Positions 18,501 through 27,529 are shown, numbered from the stretch's first letter. The stretch is DNA of 52,728 nucleotides from Hymenobacter psychrotolerans DSM 18569 (GCF_900142395.1 NZ_FRAS01000026.1:1-52728); one strand, 5' to 3'. Made by a program: numbers and translations. The notes: generated from the letters alone by a model not told the origin.

Positions 18501-19262
18501 CTCGGCAATGAGAGCAACAACGTGTCGGTGGTGGCCGCCGTGGGCAAACCCTTCGGCGACATCTTCGGCACGGTGCTGCAGCGCGCCCCCGACGGGCAGC
18601 TGATCGTGGATGCCAACGGCTTTCCGCTGGCTAGCACCAGCAACAACAACAAGCTCGGCAACTTCCAGCCCGACTGGTTTGGGGGGCTGAGCAACACGTT
18701 CAGCTACAAAGGACTCAGCCTGAGTGTGCTGCTGGATGCGCGCTGGGGCGGCCAGATCTACTCGGTGTCGCAGCAGGTGGCCTCGGTGCGCGGCAATGCC
18801 AGGCAGACGCTGGATGGCCGGCAGGGCTGGTACGAGTCGGAAACGGCGCGGCTGGCGGCCGGCGCCACCCCGGCCAACTGGACGCCCACCGGCGGCGTGT
18901 ACGTGGAAGGAGTAGTGAAGAACGCCGACGGCTCGTTTACGCCTAAAGCCGGTTTTGTGAACCCGGAATCGTATTGGGCGCGGCTGGGCACGGTGTCGGA
19001 GCCATTCGTGTACGATGCCACCTTCATCAAGCTGCGCGAGGTGGCGCTGGGCTACCGGCTGCCATCGGCGCTGCTGAGCAAGGCCAAGTTCATCCGTGGG
19101 GCCAGCTTCTCCATCGTGGGCCGCAACCTGGCGTTTCTGCGGCGCGATACCGAAGGCTTCGACCCGGAATCGGGCTACAACCTGAGCCGGGCCCAGGGGC
19201 TGGAATCGGGCGGCTACCCCAACAGCCGCAGCCTGGGCTACAACCTCAACCTGGAATTTTAA
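15576..19262 (+). CDS. SusC/RagA TonB-linked outer-membrane receptor with STN domain
   Basis: The start is ATG 15576 (MTPRLLPDSVFRRH), giving 1228 aa. After an export signal (ALLVASSLLLANLSAG) come an STN signalling domain (residues about 50-130: KEVTYLLREIERQSSYVFIY, VPLETALDQVLRPLGMEY), a carboxypeptidase-D regulatory-like domain (SGTVTARDGSGPLPGVNV), the plug with VVVTGFGLERQ and the SusC motif KGGNAAALYGNRAANG, and a 22-strand-type barrel. It is the TonB-dependent importer for oligosaccharides bound by the adjacent SusD lipoprotein. The STN domain links it to the FecR/ECF pair just upstream, so substrate binding should induce the locus. Confidence 0.94.
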   Translation: MTPRLLPDSVFRRHPAPRTAGKALLVASSLLLANLSAGNGAQLQAAPSGATAATITLKAKDKEVTYLLREIERQSSYVFIYSDNRLDKRRRQTVSLANVPLETALDQVLRPLGMEYRIVGQQIILTPRRTDSSGAAPLTPANGSLVALSGPPAPVVSRLTAARTVSGTVTARDGSGPLPGVNVVAKGTTVGTATNAEGFFTLEVPEGATTLVFSYIGFAAQEVEIGSQTTLAVALAADTKTLSEVVVTGFGLERQRKSLGYSVQDVKAAEIVVAREPNIINSLSGKLAGVQINRNGSGPAGSTNIIIRGYTSLTRDSRPLVVVDGVPIDNTNLQQASRLGGFDSGDGLSTINPEDIESISVLKGGNAAALYGNRAANGVLIVTTKKGRKNQGLGVSLNSNTTFDRVQVLTDYQNEYGQGTQGRFLSNTAGQPILTADGFPQLQQAGENIGSWGARMDGQQVRHWTGEIKPYSPQPNNIEDFFETGYTTSNTVALTGGTEKSTLRVSLSDLRNKGTYPNSRLVRDNVTLRGTTSLGDKLSVDTKLNYTFQRTFNRPTLGASPDNVMTQFLYMPRSVYIDDLRDYRDPVTLQPRLWNLNTQLAAGVLASGTQRQNPFWAAYLNTNEVSQDRVNGSVAIRYDILPWLWLQVRGGTDFYTSRSGYRYASWTSWNTTAVPDRGGLSESTFRVKETNMDFILSGTRNLSEDFELTAQAFGNLLQRRNEQAGASTQGLNVPNLFTIDNGAARVPIYNFSRSEVQSLFGRAQLNFRNAVFLEATGRNDWDSTLPRGNWSYFYPSTSLAVAYTDLLKLDSKVLSLGKLRASWARVGKGASPYELTTLYDLGSGIANGPGVGSSHLGQAFANLQDQLPAVNLKPQTTRSIEFGSEMRFFKDRAGLDLTVYRTNTFNQVTSIGVTAASGFRSQLINAGNIQNQGLEIVGLVTPVKLENGFRWDLTANWAKNQSKVVALNEGGVSYFLGNESNNVSVVAAVGKPFGDIFGTVLQRAPDGQLIVDANGFPLASTSNNNKLGNFQPDWFGGLSNTFSYKGLSLSVLLDARWGGQIYSVSQQVASVRGNARQTLDGRQGWYESETARLAAGATPANWTPTGGVYVEGVVKNADGSFTPKAGFVNPESYWARLGTVSEPFVYDATFIKLREVALGYRLPSALLSKAKFIRGASFSIVGRNLAFLRRDTEGFDPESGYNLSRAQGLESGGYPNSRSLGYNLNLEF

Positions 19263-19284
19263 CGGCGGCTTCGCCTGACTTTGT

Positions 19285-20823
19285 ATGAAGACTTTCCGCT
19301 ATTCCCGCCGCCGGATGCTGCCGCTGCTGGCCAGCCTGGGCCTGCTGCTCGCGGCCCCGGCCTGCACCGACCGGTTCGAGGAAATCAACACCGACCCCAC
19401 CAAGGCCGTGGACGTGCCGGCCAACCTGCTTTTCTCGCGGGCCCTGAAGTACGGCACCCTCTACGACAACGACTATCAACTGGGCGAGCACCTGCACGCT
19501 AACATGTGGGTGCAGTTTTTTGCCAACTCCAACGCTGCTTTTCCAACGGACCGTTATGAAACTGGCCGGCTGGACTGGGTACAGAGCTTCTGGAACACCT
19601 TCTATTCGGGGTACGGCATGGACCTGCAGCAGGCCATCCGCTACGTGGAGAACTCGCCGGAGGAAGTAAACAAGCTCAGCGAGGCCCGCATCTGGCGCGT
19701 GTTCCTGTTTCAGCGCATGACCGACTATTGGGGCGACATGCCGTACTTTGACGCCTTCAAAGGCCTTTCGGATGGCAACGTGCGGCCCAACTACGACCCG
19801 CAGCAAGCCATCTACGAGGACTTCGTGAAGGAGCTGAAAGAGGCGAGCGCGGCCATCGACGACACCAAGCGGGGCAACTACGGCCAGGCCGACCTGCTGT
19901 TTGGCAACGCTGGCTCGCACGCGGCCAGCACCAGCCTACCGGCCGTGAACAACCGCTGGCGGCGCTTCGCCAACTCGCTGCGGCTGCGCGTGGCCATGCG
20001 CATGAGCAAGGCCAACCCCGCCCTGGCCGAGCAGCAGGTGCGCGACGCGCTGGCCAGCGGCGTGATGAACAGCAACGCCGAGTCGGCTATTATGAAAAAC
20101 ACGGGGGGTAGCATCCGCATTAATCAGAACCCTTTATCCGTAGTGCTAACCTTCGTTAGTGATCAACGTGTTAGTGCCACGCTGGTAGACTACCTGACCC
20201 GCTACAATGACCCACGTTTGAACATTTTTGCAGATCCGGTGTCGAGCAGCAACCCCGCCCGCGTGGGCCTGCCCAACGGGCTGTCGGCTACCCAGCTGGC
20301 CCAGCCCCAGTATGCCCCGGCCAACTTCTCGCAGGGCGGGGCGCGGTATAAGAATTCTGCTAACGATCAGAACCTGCTGACTTACTCGGAGGTGTGCTTC
20401 CTGCGGGCCGAAGCCGCGCTGCGGGGCTGGGACAACACGGGCACGGCCCAGAGCTGGTACGAAACCGGCGTGCGCGAAGCCATGGCCCTGGCCGGCGTAA
20501 CCGACGGGGCGGCCATCACGGCTTACCTGAATGGTCCGCTGGTGCGCTTCAACCCGGCCCAGGCCCAGCAGCAAATCAGCACCCAGAAGTGGCTGTCGCT
20601 GTTCGGCCACAACGGCTTCGAGGCCTACGCCGAGTACCGCCGCACGGGCTTCCCGGTGCTCCAGCAGATTCCGAATACGAGTAGCGAGACTAATGGTCAG
20701 GTACCGCGCCGAATGCGCTATGCACCAGATGAAGCCCGACAAAACCCTGATGGCTACCAGCAGGCCCTCGGCCGCCAGGGGCCCGACCTGATGACCACCC
20801 GCATCTGGTGGGACAAGCAGTAG
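19285..20823 (+). CDS. SusD/RagB-family surface glycan-binding lipoprotein
   Basis: This 512-aa protein follows susC by 22 nt. It has a lipoprotein signal ending LLAAPAC (Cys at about 29), then FEEINTDPTKA, a typical SusD N-terminus. Other landmarks are LWRVFLFQRMTDYWGDMPY-like helices (here IWRVFLFQ and MTDYWGDMPYF), RWRRFANSLRLRVAMRM, and the C-terminal YSEVCFLRAEAALRGW and KWLSLFGHNGFEAYAEYRRTG. It resembles the SusD-like subgroup of the SusD superfamily. It caps the SusC barrel and delivers glycan. The C-terminus (DLMTTRIWWDKQ) is complete. Confidence 0.93.
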   Translation: MKTFRYSRRRMLPLLASLGLLLAAPACTDRFEEINTDPTKAVDVPANLLFSRALKYGTLYDNDYQLGEHLHANMWVQFFANSNAAFPTDRYETGRLDWVQSFWNTFYSGYGMDLQQAIRYVENSPEEVNKLSEARIWRVFLFQRMTDYWGDMPYFDAFKGLSDGNVRPNYDPQQAIYEDFVKELKEASAAIDDTKRGNYGQADLLFGNAGSHAASTSLPAVNNRWRRFANSLRLRVAMRMSKANPALAEQQVRDALASGVMNSNAESAIMKNTGGSIRINQNPLSVVLTFVSDQRVSATLVDYLTRYNDPRLNIFADPVSSSNPARVGLPNGLSATQLAQPQYAPANFSQGGARYKNSANDQNLLTYSEVCFLRAEAALRGWDNTGTAQSWYETGVREAMALAGVTDGAAITAYLNGPLVRFNPAQAQQQISTQKWLSLFGHNGFEAYAEYRRTGFPVLQQIPNTSSETNGQVPRRMRYAPDEARQNPDGYQQALGRQGPDLMTTRIWWDKQ

Positions 20824-20898
20824 CGCTGGGTGCGCTAAGCGGGCCGCCGGCCCTACTTCCATCTGATTACTATCTGCCAATTCCTTGTGTCTTGCACT

Positions 20899-21588
20899 AT
20901 GATGCGCTATGCTAGTGGGGGCGTGCTGCTGGCTTTGGGGCTGGCAGCCGCCCCCTTTGCGTGGGCGCAGCTGCCCGCTGTCCCCAAGCCCGCCAACCCG
21001 CAGCTGTGGGCCCCGGAAGTTGCCGCCTTCGCCCGTCAGGACAGTAGCGCCCGGCCGCCCCGACAGCCCATTGTCTTTGTCGGCAGCTCGTCGGTCCGGG
21101 GCTGGCGCACCCTCGCCGCTGATTTCGCGGGGCAGCCCGTGCTAAACCGCGGCTTCGGCGGGGCGCGCCTCACCGACGTGAATTACTATTTCGCGCAGCT
21201 GGTCACGCCCTACCAGCCGCGGCAGGTAGTGCTCTACGCCGGCGACAACGACATTGCCGCCGGCTACCCGCCGGCACACGTCTTCGCCTCGTTTCGCACG
21301 TTTGCCCGGCGGCTGCGGCGCGAGCTGCCTGCCACCCAACTCACGTACCTGAGCACCAAGCCCAGCCCGGCCCGCTGGGCCCAGTATCCGCTGATGCAGC
21401 AGGCCAACCGCCGCATCCGGCGCTACGCCCGCTGGCACCGCCGCGTGGAGTTCGTGGACGTCAGCGGGCCCATGCTTGGCCCCGATGGCCGGCCCCGTCC
21501 TGCGCTCTACCAGCCCGACAGTCTGCACATGACCCGCGCCGGCTACGAGCTATGGACCCGATTGGTGCAGCCACATCTTGTGCCATAA
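20899..21588 (+). CDS. Secreted SGNH/GDSL hydrolase
   Basis: The ATG at 20899 (or 20902) was preferred to an upstream GTG; the product is 229 aa. It has a cleavable signal peptide (GGVLLALGLAAAPFAWA then QLPAV). SGNH motifs: block I FVGSSSVRGW, block II NRGFGGARLTDV, block III YAGDNDIAAG and block V PDSLHMTRAGYELW. This subtype is common in Bacteroidota polysaccharide loci and in several studied cases acts as a carbohydrate esterase. It lies between susD and the GH20 gene, so removal of acetyl or other ester groups from the glycan is a reasonable role, but the substrate is unknown. Confidence 0.88.
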   Translation: MMRYASGGVLLALGLAAAPFAWAQLPAVPKPANPQLWAPEVAAFARQDSSARPPRQPIVFVGSSSVRGWRTLAADFAGQPVLNRGFGGARLTDVNYYFAQLVTPYQPRQVVLYAGDNDIAAGYPPAHVFASFRTFARRLRRELPATQLTYLSTKPSPARWAQYPLMQQANRRIRRYARWHRRVEFVDVSGPMLGPDGRPRPALYQPDSLHMTRAGYELWTRLVQPHLVP

Positions 21589-21716
21589 CTAATGACGGAA
21601 AACGCCACCGGTCCTGGTCAGCTGGCGGTTGCTGAGGCTGCAGCTCCAAGGGTCTGCCAGGTGCTCTGCCGGGAGACCCGGTGCGGCTACCCACTTTTTG
21701 CTCTTTTCTGCTGCTG

Positions 21717-24023
21717 ATGCCCGCCCGCTCATTTCTGCTCCCTGTGCTCTGGCTGGCTCTGGCCGCACTGTCGGGTTGCAGCCGACGGCCGCAGCTGGCT
21801 GAGGCGGAGGCCGCAGTGGCACCTACCGCTTTGCTGCCCCGGCCGCAAATAGTGCAGTACACCGGCGCCGGGTTTACGCTCAGTGCCCGCACCCGGCTCT
21901 TCCTCACAGCCCCGTGCACCGACACTACCGCTGCTGAAACCAGCCAGCAGCTGGCCGCCTGGCTGCAACGCCGGCAAATAGGGGGGAGGCTGCGCTTCAG
22001 CGCCGACACGACCAGCACCGGTGTGCATCTTATCATTGCGCCCGGCACTGTGCCCGACTCGCTGCGGGAGCAGTACCAGCTCCGCGTGACGCCGCGCGGC
22101 ATCTGGCTGCGGGCCTCCACGGCCACGGGCCTGTTTCGGGCTGCGCAGACACTGCGCCAGCTCCTGCCCGCCGCACTGGAAAATCCAGGGCCGGCTGCCG
22201 GGCCGCTGCCGGTGCCCGGCGTGCGCATCCACGACTGGCCGGCGTTTGAGTGGCGGGGCCTCCTGCTGGATGTAAGCCGCCACTTTGTGCCGCCGGCGCA
22301 GCTGCGGCGCTACTTGGATTTGCTGGCCCTGCACAAGCTCAACCGCCTGCATCTGCATCTGACCGACGACCAGGGCTGGCGCCTGGAAAGCCGCACCTGG
22401 CCGCGCCTGACCAGCGTGGGGGCCTGGCGGCGCGGGACCAATGGCCAACCCTACGGTGGGTTCTACCGCCAAACCGAGTTACGTGAGCTGGTAGCCTATG
22501 CCCGACAGCGCCACATCGAGTTGGTGCCCGAGGTGGATATGCCGGGCCACGTCCGGGCCGCCCTGGCTGCTTACCCGGAGCTGTCGTGCCGGGGCCGGCC
22601 GCTGGCCGTAGCAACGGACTGGGGCGTGCACGAGGACGTGCTGTGCGTGGGCAATCCGCGCACCGCGGCATTTGCCGCTGATGTGCTGGGCGAGGTAATG
22701 GACCTGTTTCCGGGCCGGCTTGTGCACGTCGGCGGCGACGAAACGCCTGTGGCCCGCTGGCAGGCCTGCCCAAAGTGCCAGGCGTTGATGCGCCGCGAGC
22801 GGCTACAGTCGGAGCGGGAGCTGCAGGGGTATTTCCTGCGGCAGGTGGCGGCGGTGCTGGCCCGGCGCGGGCGGCGCGGCATCGTCTGGGATGAGGCGCT
22901 GGCCCTGCGCCCGCCCCTCGGCACCGTGGTGCAGGCGTGGCACGGGCTCGGGCCCGTAGCAGCAGCAGCCCAGGCCGGTTATCCGGTGGTTGCCTCGCCG
23001 GGCAGCTTCACCTATTTCGACCAGAACACCACCCTGCTGGAACTGGCGAAAGTCTACCAGTTCAATCCGCGGCCGGCCGGGCTGGCGGGGGCGGCGCGCA
23101 GCCGGGTGCTGGGCGGCGAGGCCGCCGTCTGGACGGAGCGGCTGCTGCCGGCACAGCTCGACCAAGCCATATTCCCGCGCCTGCTGGCCCTGGCCGAAGT
23201 GCTCTGGCGCGGCCCGGCTCCTGCCCGCGCCTACCCGGAGTTTCTGAACCGCACCCGGCAGTACTATCCGCGCCTGACAGCCTTAGGCGTACAGTATGGC
23301 TTCGAAACCCGCCCGCTGGCCGTTACCACCGAGCCTGCCGCCACCGGCCTGCGGGCCACGCTCACGGCCGGCGGCCCCGGCATCGGGCTGCGCTACACTA
23401 TGGATGGCACCACACCCACACCGGCTTCAGCCCCTTACACGGCGCCGCTGATGGTCGAAACGCCGGCCCGGCTGCGGGTACTGGCGCTGCGTGATGGACA
23501 GGTGCTGGCCGAGCTGCCAGCCGTGCAGCTCCAGCCTCACGCGGCGTTGGGCGCGGCCCTGACACTGGCGGCGCCGTTCCATCCGACCTACTCCGCGGGT
23601 GGCGCGGGTGCCCTCACCGATGGCCGCCTGGGGAGCCTCGACTACCGCGACGGCGCCTGGCAGGGGTTTGAGCGCACCGACCTCGACCTGACCCTGGACC
23701 TGGGAAGCCGTCAGCTGCTGGATACCGTGCGGGTAGCGTTTCTGCAGGACTGGAACTCCTGGATTTTCCTGCCCCGCACCGTGCAGACAAGCTTTTCTTC
23801 GGATGGTCAGACGTATACATCGGGACCCGAAGCCACCACGCCCGAACCGGTTAGCGCGGTGGGGCCACTCCGGCGCAGCTACCACGCGGCCGGCCCAGGC
23901 CGGGCCGTACGCTACGTGCGCATTCAGGCCCGTAGCGTGGGCGTGTGCCCGCCCGGCCACCCCGGTGCCGGCGGCGCGGCGTTCCTGATGGTGGACGAGG
24001 TGGTGGTCGGGGCCCGCAGATAA
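21717..24023 (+). CDS. GH20 beta-N-acetylhexosaminidase, lipoprotein
   Basis: The start is ATG 21717 (MPARSFLLPVLWLALAALSGC), which gives a lipobox LSGC; an upstream GTG would add 12 residues. The 768-aa protein has a GH20b N-terminal domain (residues about 40-165), the GH20 barrel (FEWRGLLLDVSRHF, LHLHLTDDQGWR, VPEVDMPGH, LVHVGGDETPVARW with the catalytic Asp-Glu pair at about 341-342, FTYFDQ), a chitobiase C-terminal-like domain (YTMDGTTPTPASAPY) and a discoidin-like C-terminal domain (TDGRLGSLDYRDGAWQGF). It removes terminal beta-GlcNAc or GalNAc from glycans, probably at the outer membrane. This is the strongest single clue that the locus handles amino sugars. Confidence 0.94.
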   Translation: MPARSFLLPVLWLALAALSGCSRRPQLAEAEAAVAPTALLPRPQIVQYTGAGFTLSARTRLFLTAPCTDTTAAETSQQLAAWLQRRQIGGRLRFSADTTSTGVHLIIAPGTVPDSLREQYQLRVTPRGIWLRASTATGLFRAAQTLRQLLPAALENPGPAAGPLPVPGVRIHDWPAFEWRGLLLDVSRHFVPPAQLRRYLDLLALHKLNRLHLHLTDDQGWRLESRTWPRLTSVGAWRRGTNGQPYGGFYRQTELRELVAYARQRHIELVPEVDMPGHVRAALAAYPELSCRGRPLAVATDWGVHEDVLCVGNPRTAAFAADVLGEVMDLFPGRLVHVGGDETPVARWQACPKCQALMRRERLQSERELQGYFLRQVAAVLARRGRRGIVWDEALALRPPLGTVVQAWHGLGPVAAAAQAGYPVVASPGSFTYFDQNTTLLELAKVYQFNPRPAGLAGAARSRVLGGEAAVWTERLLPAQLDQAIFPRLLALAEVLWRGPAPARAYPEFLNRTRQYYPRLTALGVQYGFETRPLAVTTEPAATGLRATLTAGGPGIGLRYTMDGTTPTPASAPYTAPLMVETPARLRVLALRDGQVLAELPAVQLQPHAALGAALTLAAPFHPTYSAGGAGALTDGRLGSLDYRDGAWQGFERTDLDLTLDLGSRQLLDTVRVAFLQDWNSWIFLPRTVQTSFSSDGQTYTSGPEATTPEPVSAVGPLRRSYHAAGPGRAVRYVRIQARSVGVCPPGHPGAGGAAFLMVDEVVVGARR

Positions 24024-24078
24024 TTCCCGCACTCTTAGGGGATTCAGGTTGAAAACAGGTCTGTAAGCACACACCCCG

Positions 24079-24112
24079 CGGCAGTAAGCGGCAGCGGGGC
24101 CGCTTACTGCCG
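24079..24112 (+). promoter_or_regulatory. Strong hairpin just upstream of the GHL10 gene
   Basis: A perfect 14-bp inverted repeat (CGGCAGTAAGCGGC / GCCGCTTACTGCCG) with a 6-nt loop ends 11 nt before the ATG at 24124. It has no T run, so it is not a typical intrinsic terminator. It could shield the ribosome site or stabilise the 5' end of a processed mRNA. Confidence 0.5.
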
Positions 24113-24123
24113 ACTGTCTTCCC

Positions 24124-25977
24124 ATGAAAAAACGTTTCCTCACCGCCGTGCTGGCCTTGCTGCTGCCCGCCGCGACTATGGCCCAGGAGCTGCGGGCTAC
24201 CTGGCTCACGCGCACCAAGTACAGCAGCCGCGCCGCCATTGCCCAGCAGATGGACAGCCTGGCCTCGGCCAACTTCAACACGGTGTATGTGAACGTGTGG
24301 AGCCGCGGCTATCCGCTGTTTCAGAGCACCAGCTTCTTCCAGCAGACCGGCCTGCGCACCGACCCCACCTACGCCGACCGCGACATTCTGGCCGAAGCCA
24401 TTGCCGAAGGCCACCGCGTGGGGCTGCGGGTGGAGGCCTGGTTTGAGTACGGCTTTGTGGCCGGCTGGACCGGCAACCTGGCGCCCGGGGCCGTGCGCGG
24501 CCCCATCCTGGACGTGCACCCCGACTGGACCGCCACCAAGCTCAGCGGCCAGCAGCTCGACCCGGCCAGCAATTTCTACTGGATGGCCCAGAGCAACCCC
24601 GCCGCCCAGAACTTTCTCATCAGCCTGGCCACTGAAATCAGCCGCCGCTACGACGTGGACGGCATCCAGCTGGACCGCATCCGCTACGCCAGCCTCGACT
24701 ACGGCTACGACCCGTTCACCGTCGGCCTCTACCGGCAGGAGCACAACGGCGCGGCCCCGCCCACGGCCGGCAACGACGCGGCCTGGATGCGCTGGCGCGC
24801 CGACAAGATCAACGCCTTCCACGCCCGCGTGTACGACAGCATCAAGGCCGTGAATCCGCGCCTGATTGTGTCGAATGCGCCCAGCCAGTACGGCTCCAGC
24901 ACCTACACGGCCTACAACCAGTACCTGCAGGACTGGAAGTGGTGGGTCGACAATAACAAGGTCGACAACGTGCAGGTGCAGAGCTACGCCAGCACCCAGG
25001 CCGTGTACGACGGCTACATCACCTACGCCAAAAACCTGGTCAACGACCCCACGAAAGTGTATCCGTCGTTTGCCGTCAGCCCCGGCTCGTCGGTGGTGCT
25101 CACCAATCAGCAGCTGGTGAGCTACCTGGACCTGGCGCGCAGCAAAGGCTTTTTGGGCAGCGCCATCTGGTTTGTTGATGATCTGGCCGGGCGCTTCCGC
25201 TACCTGAGCCGCACGCGCTTCGCCACGCCGGCCACCGCGCCGTTTGCGCCCGCCGACTGGCGCACGTTCCGGACGCTGGTGCCCATCACCGACGCCGCCA
25301 ATGCCGTGCGCTCGGGCACCTGGCTGACCAGCAACAACCCCGGCTACAGCGGCCCCAGCCTCTACGCCGACAACACCGCCGGCAATGCCCTGGACTATTT
25401 CCTCACCGTGCCCGCTGATGCCTGGTACGAGGTGTACGCCTACCAGGTGGTTTCCAGCAACCGCAATGCCGCCGCACCCTTCCAGGTGACGGACGCCACC
25501 GGCGCTGCCACCACCGTGACGGTAGACCAGACCCGCGTGGGCAATGCCGGCTTCGTGAAGCTCGGCGACTTCTACCTGCGCGCCGGCCGCCAGCGCGTGG
25601 TGCGCCTGAGTGCCGACAACACCCCCGCCGGCCGCTTCGTGAGTGCCGACGCAGTGCTGCTGGTGCGCAACCGCCGCCTTGATGGTCGGGCCGCGCCGCT
25701 CAGCACCCGCAAGTCGCGCAAGGCTACCGGCAGCCAGCTGCAGGCTTTCCCCAACCCCAGCCCAGGCACCTTCTCGGTGCGGGCCGAAACCGCCCTGACG
25801 GCCGTGCGCGTGACCGACCAGCTGGGCCGCGTGGTGTTCGAGCAGCCGGTGCGCCTTGCGGCCGGGGCCGCCTACACCGTGCAGCTGCGCACTGCGCTGC
25901 CCACGGGCCAGTACGTGGTGCAGGCCCGCCAGGCCAGCGGGCAGTGGCTCAGCGCCAACGTCCAGCTAAGCCGCTAG
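24124..25977 (+). CDS. GHL10 (DUF187, DigH/YngK-like) glycoside hydrolase with golvesin-like and T9SS domains
   Basis: This 617-aa protein has a signal peptide (LTAVLALLLPAATMAQ). Residues about 20-370 are a GHL10 TIM barrel: ELRATWLTR, FNTVYVNVWSRG, LRVEAWFEYGF, the catalytic-type segment DVDGIQLDRIRY, and IVSNAPSQYG. Residues about 380-520 look like a golvesin C-terminal-like domain (TWLTSNNPGYSGPSLYADN). The last 75 or so residues are a type-A T9SS sorting domain (AFPNPSPGTFSV ... GQYVVQAR). E. coli DigH of this family cleaves peptidoglycan strands stripped of stem peptides, so a glycan with MurNAc/GlcNAc is one possible substrate. T9SS export would place it on the cell surface. Confidence 0.85.
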   Translation: MKKRFLTAVLALLLPAATMAQELRATWLTRTKYSSRAAIAQQMDSLASANFNTVYVNVWSRGYPLFQSTSFFQQTGLRTDPTYADRDILAEAIAEGHRVGLRVEAWFEYGFVAGWTGNLAPGAVRGPILDVHPDWTATKLSGQQLDPASNFYWMAQSNPAAQNFLISLATEISRRYDVDGIQLDRIRYASLDYGYDPFTVGLYRQEHNGAAPPTAGNDAAWMRWRADKINAFHARVYDSIKAVNPRLIVSNAPSQYGSSTYTAYNQYLQDWKWWVDNNKVDNVQVQSYASTQAVYDGYITYAKNLVNDPTKVYPSFAVSPGSSVVLTNQQLVSYLDLARSKGFLGSAIWFVDDLAGRFRYLSRTRFATPATAPFAPADWRTFRTLVPITDAANAVRSGTWLTSNNPGYSGPSLYADNTAGNALDYFLTVPADAWYEVYAYQVVSSNRNAAAPFQVTDATGAATTVTVDQTRVGNAGFVKLGDFYLRAGRQRVVRLSADNTPAGRFVSADAVLLVRNRRLDGRAAPLSTRKSRKATGSQLQAFPNPSPGTFSVRAETALTAVRVTDQLGRVVFEQPVRLAAGAAYTVQLRTALPTGQYVVQARQASGQWLSANVQLSR

Positions 25978-26033
25978 CGTCCTTCGCGTTTGCCAGTTAT
26001 CATGTAGTTCTCACCTTCCAATTCCCACCTCCT

Positions 26034-27455
26034 ATGAAGTCACTTTCTACTCTTCTGCACCAGGCTGCTCCCAAGCGACTGGTCCGCTTTACGGCCCTGG
26101 CCGCGCTGCTGGCCGCTTCGTCGCACTCGGCCCAGGCCCAGTTGGACATGAACCGCTACCGCTGGACCACCGGTACGGCCGCCAGCCTGGCCACCAGCCG
26201 CACCGGCGCCGCCATCGACATGAGCACGGGCACCACCCAGCTCTTCGGGCCGGGGGCCACCAACGTGCCCGGCTCCACGTTTCAGCCCATCGGGTTTGAC
26301 CTCTGGTTCTATGGGCAGCGGTTCAGCCAGTTCAGCGCCACCACCACTGGCCTGGTAAGCCTGGCCGAGGAAAACCTGGTAGTAGCCGCCACCCTCACGG
26401 GCGGGCTGGAGCGGTTTGCGGCCTTTCACCGGGCCTTTGCCGCCGCCGATGTGGCCACCATCGGGCCGTCGTCGACGGGCAAGATTCATTACAAAACTAC
26501 CGGCACGGCGCCCAACCGCGTGCTGGTGGTGGAGTACCTGAACCTGGGCGTGCTGGCCAACAGCGGCACCGTAGATGCCACCTACCAGATGCGCTTCTAC
26601 GAAACCAGCAACGTCATCGAGTACGTGTACGGCAGCATGAGCATCGGTTCTACGGGGGCCAATAAGGGCTTTCAGGTGGGTATCACGCACAAGGTAGATG
26701 CTACCACCACGCCGCCCACCTACAACACAATTTACGTGGCTACCAGCATTCCGGAGGCCCGCTACAACGTGGCGGCTTTCTCGGGGGTGAATGCGCAGGC
26801 CGCCGGCCCCATTCTGGCCCTCACCAGCAGCACCGCCACCCAGCGCCGTAGCTTCACCTTCGACCCAACCCCTACGGCTGCCGCCCCGCTGGCCGCTCCC
26901 GCCAACCTGACGGCCACGGCCGCCGGCACCAGCCTCAACGTGAGCTTCACGGATGGGGCCGATGAAATTGCCTATGAGGTGTACTATAGCACCAGCGGCG
27001 CTAGCTTCGGCCTCAACCCTACGGCCACGGCTAATACCCCCGACTATGGGCGCGTGCAGGTACTGAGCCCGGCCGCCGGCACCACCACCGTCACGGCCAA
27101 TATTCCCGGCCTGCGCGCCAATACCACCTACTATATCAAGGCCTTCGCGTTGCGCGAAGCGCTGTCAGCCGCTTCCACAGCCACGGCTACCACCGTGCTG
27201 AGCACCCGCTCGGCCGCCCTTACTGCCGCCATGCAGGTGCACCCCAACCCCAGCGCCGGCTCTTTCACGCTCGACATCCAGGACCGTACCGTGCAGACCT
27301 GGCAGGTGCAGGATTTGCAGGGCCGCGTAGTGGCGCAGGGCACTGCCCAACCGGGCCGCCAGCAGTTGGCGCTGCCGCAACTGGCCGCCGGCGTGTATTT
27401 GCTGCAGGTGAAGGCCCCGGCCGGCGTTGGTGTACGTAAAATTATGATTCAATAA
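26034..27455 (+). CDS. Secreted protein with fibronectin-III-like and T9SS sorting domains, unknown function
   Basis: The ATG at 26034 (MKSLSTLLHQAAPKRLVRF) is preferred; the longer frame overlaps the previous gene. The 473-aa protein has a signal peptide (LAALLAASSHSAQAQ), an N-terminal beta-rich region (residues 35-300) containing FQPIGFDLWFYGQRF that resembles bacterial surface beta-sandwich repeats, an FN3-like domain (PANLTATAAGTSLNVSFTD ... GLRANTTYYIKAF) and a C-terminal T9SS sorting domain (MQVHPNPSAGSFTLD ... GVYLLQVKA). No catalytic motif is seen. It follows the GHL10 gene by 56 nt and may be co-expressed as a surface accessory protein. Confidence 0.75.
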   Translation: MKSLSTLLHQAAPKRLVRFTALAALLAASSHSAQAQLDMNRYRWTTGTAASLATSRTGAAIDMSTGTTQLFGPGATNVPGSTFQPIGFDLWFYGQRFSQFSATTTGLVSLAEENLVVAATLTGGLERFAAFHRAFAAADVATIGPSSTGKIHYKTTGTAPNRVLVVEYLNLGVLANSGTVDATYQMRFYETSNVIEYVYGSMSIGSTGANKGFQVGITHKVDATTTPPTYNTIYVATSIPEARYNVAAFSGVNAQAAGPILALTSSTATQRRSFTFDPTPTAAAPLAAPANLTATAAGTSLNVSFTDGADEIAYEVYYSTSGASFGLNPTATANTPDYGRVQVLSPAAGTTTVTANIPGLRANTTYYIKAFALREALSAASTATATTVLSTRSAALTAAMQVHPNPSAGSFTLDIQDRTVQTWQVQDLQGRVVAQGTAQPGRQQLALPQLAAGVYLLQVKAPAGVGVRKIMIQ

Positions 27456-27529
27456 TCTATCTGATAATAAGTTATGACAGCAAGCGCGCCGAAGGATATG
27501 CTTCGGCCGCCACGTTTACTTTAGGTCGA

